33,274 bases of DNA from an uncultured Bacteroidota bacterium (GTDB lineage Bacteria; Bacteroidota; Bacteroidia; Bacteroidales; P3), in the NCBI GenBank assembly GCA_902774395.1, contig CACYIK010000004.1, positions 94,932 to 128,205 of the forward strand, written 5' to 3'. A program made the position numbers and the translations under genes. Positions 31,901-33,274 of the stretch are shown here, piece after piece. How positions within the stretch are numbered: position 1 is the first letter of the stretch; each line of letters opens with the position of its first letter. The notes below the pieces were generated by a model, which ran no database searches, had not been told where the DNA came from, and saw only the letters and a list, made by a program, of their open reading frames with translations.

Positions 31901-32676
31901 CCGGCGGTATAGGCCGTGTTGGCAGTGAGGGTATTGAACGTATAGGAGGAGTCGGTGACATCGGCCACATGCTGGCCATTCAGGTAGACCGCCCATGCAC
32001 TCTCGGAACCACGACGGTTCCAGTTGATAGTGGCACTCTCGGTAGTGATATTGGAAGCCTGCATGTTGGTAATACCCCTGCAGACGTTGGCATTGGAAGT
32101 AAAGCCGAAGGTAACCTTGGGGAGGAACTGCTGGGCAGTGCTGACCGACGAAGGCGTAGCTCCAGTGTTATATCCACAAGAATTGTAGCCTGTACTGACA
32201 CCATAGAAATGGCTATAGGGGCAGCCAGTACCGGTGGCAGTGTTGCGGAAAGACAGCAGCAGGTTGCCGCCGCCATAGACGTAGGGGTCGCTCAGCTGGA
32301 TGACCCACTGGCCGTCGACAACCGTGCAGGTACCGGTCCACGACACCTGGGCGTTGTCCGTGGCCTTCCATGCGGCACCACTGCCGCTGTAGGAGGTGTC
32401 GGCCACCTCGTCGATGGTCAGTTCCATCGGCGAGTTCCAGCTGTCAGCGTCCTGGGCATAGAAGGTGATGGTGGTAATCGTGCCACCCTCCAGCTCGCCG
32501 AGCATACTGGCCGGATAGACCATCTCGTTCTTGAAACGCGAGTCGTTGTAGAAGCCATACATCGGCACATACGTATTGGTCGTAGTGCCTTCGCAGACTG
32601 TCAACGTCACTTGCGCATGTGTCGCCAGCGGCAGGAACAGAGCCGCCAGCAGCGCAATCAATTTGAGTTTTTTCAT
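25930..32676 (-). CDS. Giant T9SS surface protein with alternating fibronectin III-like and adhesin/MAM-like modules
   Basis: 2248 aa. Signal peptide MKKLKLIALLAALFLPLATHAQ. The unique N-terminal domain spans about 23-195. Fibronectin III-like domains open with C-x-x-P near residues 197, 447, 697, 937, 1186, 1465, 1725 and 2081. The first seven are each followed by an adhesin/MAM-like beta module (LPWSESFE...CW, then a YLDDI/FVDDVIVEE-type ending), a repeat of about 240-280 residues. An InlB-like repeat (YNVTLLSYDTTMGHVNPAEV) lies near 1995-2075. The type A sorting domain begins near 2176 (LYPNPAST) and ends KLIVR. It is probably displayed on the surface to bind glycans or host/matrix protein; ligand unknown. 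The gene has its own promoter and terminator, and a 7-bp array interrupts the sorting domain. Confidence 0.9.
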   Translation of the reverse strand: MKKLKLIALLAALFLPLATHAQVTLTVCEGTTTNTYVPMYGFYNDSRFKNEMVYPASMLGELEGGTITTITFYAQDADSWNSPMELTIDEVADTSYSGSGAAWKATDNAQVSWTGTCTVVDGQWVIQLSDPYVYGGGNLLLSFRNTATGTGCPYSHFYGVSTGYNSCGYNTGATPSSVSTAQQFLPKVTFGFTSNANVCRGITNMQASNITTESATINWNRRGSESAWAVYLNGQHVADVTDSSYTFNTLTANTAYTAGVRAVCGVGDSSSMVSMPFRTACSPIDVSTQNWNENFESWATGESGYDPCWGRYGYYGTYLPQVSTTTGPDGISGKSLYGFAGNNAQPMFVILPEMEDLSNAMIAFQAKTGYTSTSTIQAGYMTDPTDTTTFHAVSIFNLTSADGWKYCESHLEGDDLSSAYRIALRLHNSPNAGYYVYLDDIMVGPALSCARPTALAVRDIVSDGAELVIEDSTYHSDYTVQLYTNDTLLANTIDASDTVVTLSSLTPNTEYKVVVVSNCDASATTLPISTSFRTSCVAIAHDELPWTAHFDSLNTGVVTPDRLSCWIANSGSTSYPAISSSEQHSLPNSLNLYGVTPQVIAMPAFADDLNTLQLSFWLKPYVNWNNVVSAWVEVGVMSNPSDPATFVAVQTCQPAASGWSQYDVTFANHTTGYIAFRFAGASYNSIYLDDITVQEVPSCVRPSVTVSGVSATSATLTIADANDAGQYTVVVNDGDSTLVDGFELVLDTLQANSDYSVRVRTLCNDGNPTADAATVTFHTLCSGVAIPDTNGFEADADNSIPACWTNLGGTTTVRTSSSGSSSGVHSGSQYLDFRGATRNMIALPPTTEPTGNLQVRFWTRPEDPTKNSCGKFQVGYITDPADTTTFVAVATYVYNEFTGYEEKEVSMVGAPDNALIAFLQKDCSTIYYWFVDDVIVEELPSCQHPVSVSVSDITVDGVTLTVNDPAQADSYRYYLAVNDSIVDSNDFYSTTTEVLNLTGNTAYTVSVATVCGDEVTSTVSTSFRTACSAIATADLPWSESFETYPAATGIVPCWDYQGPNAEKVSVVSANAHDGSKSFRFSGSATTPHVAILPAFEDGIEGLMLGFWLKSENISSSGNLLVGYVTEDSVFTAIDTFLCADYLTMDYEEVRFENVPTDARIAIAQVQTSSSNYWWWIDDLTVGPATECVRPNGVEVRNITTDGAELWIDDSTLVYNYSILVVSGNDTVQYTTVNDTVATLTGLASGTGYTVYVRALCPGGDSTTAVNASFFTECETISTLPYNEGFETWITGATGFSPCWDRYYKGYSASTTNHPYVMTGDVHDGSNAMRFYSAYDYSGYGNASYYYSVAYMPLFSAPVNTLTMSFWYKVADTYDPDYTEIYVGVSDTIGDTTTFTRIETIVPTDHQWHQYELDFGAYTGTGNRITIIQKNVNGDEEYDYDYDMSYYYSTAYGYIDDITIDAMSSCVRPATLVVSDVDATHATLTWTDNNGTGDYVVLCSNGDSVTVNGALTYTFSNLEPTTNYTVGVRRICGDELSPNARTATFRTLSVPVTVLPYSTGFEAGEDTGWEYRNATTNQWTIDTAAHQAGSRALYISNDGGASNAYTNNSTTNSYAYRIFDLAAGEYAVSFNWRAKGESSFDFLRVFAVPDNLSLATADGSSSTANFSGWQDIVGGKLNQQDSWQTVSGTFTVADSGRYKLVFFWRNDNSDGSNPPAAIDNVTLEGLTCSTPSNLVFDTVTSTSVTLSWHSNGTESAWVVSVDNGAWRTVADTVYTVFDLTPATLHTFDVRALCSAGDTSYAVSGSVRTECASIGYADLPWTEDFNAISSMSDLLCWSRYFGLYTGDTTTLSSTTSGWTNTTTAMGSSNHVKLNIYGTTTRTWLVSPAIDVVTPLNLAFDYALTKFSTADSIVQAGSDDRFMVLVTSDNGNSWTPLATWDSTGNAYGSIQPVATTDTFSLAAYVGQQIRIAFYGESTVANNGDNDLHIDNVTVFADSTAPQPTTYNVTLLSYDTTMGHVNPAEVTTVMENSRFTATAVAEHDYVFAYWTDAAGSLVITDNPFTFTVVSDTTLIAVFELASWPERCPAPTHVTASNVTATSAVISWTNGGSESAWTIDYNGHTVNVDSNPYTLTGLTANTTYTVAVKARCTLNDMSEWSEAYTFTTASVGIDDVDGSAIALYPNPASTMVTLTGIEEAATVTLVDMNGRVNGEWRTENGKLTIDVSSLTSGAYFVRIAGEQVNVIRKLIVR
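26026..26053 (-). repeat. In-gene 7-bp x4 array in the adhesin sorting domain
   Basis: On the plus strand, TTTTCCG, TTCTCCG, TTCTCCA, CTCTCCG. It encodes NGEWRTENGK (residues about 2207-2217), a loop between two strands of the T9SS domain. Three added units are frame-neutral. Confidence 0.78.
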
Positions 32677-32778
32677 TTGTTGTTTGTTGTTTTATAATAT
32701 TGGTTAGTACTAAGTGAATTTCAAAACCTCTGTCCTCTCAGCCAGTTATCCGAAACCGCCGTCAGGACAAAAACGCCG

Positions 32779-32810
32779 CAAATATACAATTTAAAAAAAA
32801 CTCTACCAAA
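32779..32810 (-). promoter_or_regulatory. Promoter of the adhesin gene
   Basis: Minus strand: -33 TTTG (32810-32807), 20-bp spacer, -7 TATATTTG (32786-32779). It leaves a leader of about 95-100 nt before the ATG at 32676. Confidence 0.75.
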
Positions 32811-32868
32811 AAAATCAATAAACCATATAAATTATCCCGCCTTTCGGCATTATCGCTCAGCCTCTCGC

Positions 32869-32945
32869 TTAAGAATTAAGAATTAAAAATTAAAAATTAA
32901 GAATTAAGAATGATAAGTGATGAGTGATGAATGATGAATGATGAG
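32869..32945. repeat. 7-bp x11 array with an internal word switch
   Basis: Six units of TTAAGAA/TTAAAAA (32869-32910) are followed, with no change of phase, by five of TGATAAG/TGATGAG/TGATGAA (32911-32945). The second word matches the array at 12131-12172. Confidence 0.88.
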
Positions 32946-32956
32946 TGTATCCTATA

Positions 32957-33050
32957 GCTCCCGGAGGGAGCACTCTATTAATAACCCCAGACACAAGTCT
33001 GGGGACCCACAGGTCCCCTCCTTCCTCCTCTTAGCGTCCCGGAGGGACGC
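32957..33050. repeat. Composite palindromic repeat (REP-like), copy 2
   Basis: Hairpins: GCTCCC-GGA-GGGAGC (32957-32971), CCCCAGAC-acaa-GTCTGGGG (32985-33004), and GCGTCCC-GGA-GGGACGC (33034-33050). GGGGACC-caca-GGTCCCC (33001-33018) competes with the second hairpin for the GGGG at 33001-33004. Shares 18/20 bases with copy 1 at 32973-32992. Confidence 0.85.
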
Positions 33051-33060
33051 GCTCTCTGAA

Positions 33061-33160
33061 GACAACACAAACAACATAAACAACAAGCTCAGTGCAACAT
33101 GCACTGAGCAAGAGCCCAGCATGTTGCGGGGCGCAAGTTGTCCGCGTTGTCTATGTTGTC
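33061..33160. repeat. Bipartite 9-bp array with internal stem-loop
   Basis: The left half is GACAACACA, AACAACATA, AACAACAAG (33061-33087). The right half is CAAGTTGTC, CGCGTTGTC, TATGTTGTC (33134-33160), the reverse-complement word and same period. Between them is a perfect hairpin GCTCAGTGCA-aca-TGCACTGAGC (33087-33109). Pairing of the halves uses more G:U pairs if transcribed from the minus strand. Confidence 0.8.
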
Positions 33161-33214
33161 GTTAGAAAAGAAAACACACACACAACTTACATCAAGTCAA
33201 TCTTTTCAACCCTC

Positions 33215-33272
33215 GTTTAACGTTCGTTTAACGTTCGTTTAACGTTTTACAATCGAAAAACGAGCGTTAAAC
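33215..33272. repeat. 11-bp iteron array, copy 2 (GTTTAACGTTC)
   Basis: Units at 33215, 33226 and 33237, then an inverted partial unit GCGTTAAAC at 33264-33272. The same word, in opposite orientation, occurs at 7942-7996. Truncated by the window end. Confidence 0.85.
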
Positions 33273-33274
33273 AA

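Larger units (their letters stand above)
32811..33274. other. Non-coding, repeat-packed region upstream of the adhesin promoter
   Basis: No credible gene. From left to right it holds a 7-bp array (32869-32945), composite palindromic repeat copy 2 (32957-33050), a bipartite 9-bp array with an internal hairpin (33061-33160), an ACAC run near 33174-33184, and the second 11-bp iteron array (33215-33272), which may continue past the window end. A 75-codon reading frame at 32938-33165 is made of these repeats. Confidence 0.8.

Noticed and set aside
32938..33165. 75-codon frame in the terminal intergenic region
   Set aside because: It runs through a periodic array, a palindromic repeat and a stem-loop. 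Its SINNPR motif comes from the repeat shared with 2401-2489.

Overview
The window looks like chromosomal DNA of an anaerobic, fairly GC-rich member of the Bacteroidales. The evidence is sequence-internal. Promoters have the Bacteroidetes form (TTTG, 19-20 bp, TAnnTTTG). Start codons lack Shine-Dalgarno sequences. Two secreted proteins end in type IX secretion (T9SS) sorting domains. The gene order DUF4271-hemD-rnpA-yidD and the LpxK, 2-oxoacid:ferredoxin oxidoreductase and S9 peptidase types also fit. No species can be named. No rRNA, tRNA or CRISPR array was seen.

Layout. Positions 1-2384 hold the end of a 2-oxoacid:ferredoxin oxidoreductase operon (alpha subunit cut by the window edge, then beta and gamma). 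glmS follows with its own promoter (2592-4451). Convergent to it on the minus strand are cutC and a lipoprotein with two transglutaminase-like domains (4492-7841). From 8084 to 12130 lies an oxygen/peroxide defence block: flavodiiron protein FprA, a flavin reductase-rubredoxin fusion (Hrb type), a free rubredoxin, ferritin, a small membrane protein and a reverse rubrerythrin. lpxK follows. On the minus strand are hisS and a secreted coiled-coil/beta-rich protein. Divergent from hisS is a gingipain-like C25 protease with a T9SS domain, then DUF4271, a HemD-like protein with a Lys/Ala-rich tail, rnpA and yidD. The minus strand then carries ribE, a DPP IV-like S9 peptidase, a GxxExxY gene in an inverted-repeat cassette, a polyprenol-phosphate mannosyltransferase-like GT2, and a 2248-residue T9SS surface protein of alternating fibronectin III-like and adhesin/MAM-like modules. 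The last 600 bases are non-coding and packed with repeats.

The most unusual feature is a class of short periodic arrays. Many gaps between genes carry 4-11 copies of a degenerate 7-, 8-, 9-, 10- or 11-bp unit. The word differs from gap to gap, but the period is strictly held. In several gaps the array is bipartite: a left half is followed after 20-35 bp by a right half with the same period and the reverse-complement word. Arrays of the same kind sit in frame inside fprA, lpxK, rnpA, the transglutaminase-like lipoprotein (four), the secreted coiled-coil protein and the adhesin sorting domain. Other arrays overlap stop codons. Where the unit is 7 or 8 bp inside a gene, the copy number is four, meaning three added units (21 or 24 bp), which keeps the frame. 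Alongside these are two copies of a composite palindromic (REP-like) repeat, two loci with an 11-bp GTTTAACGTTC iteron array, and a 10-bp-phased CCTAG array between the adhesin stop codon and its terminator.
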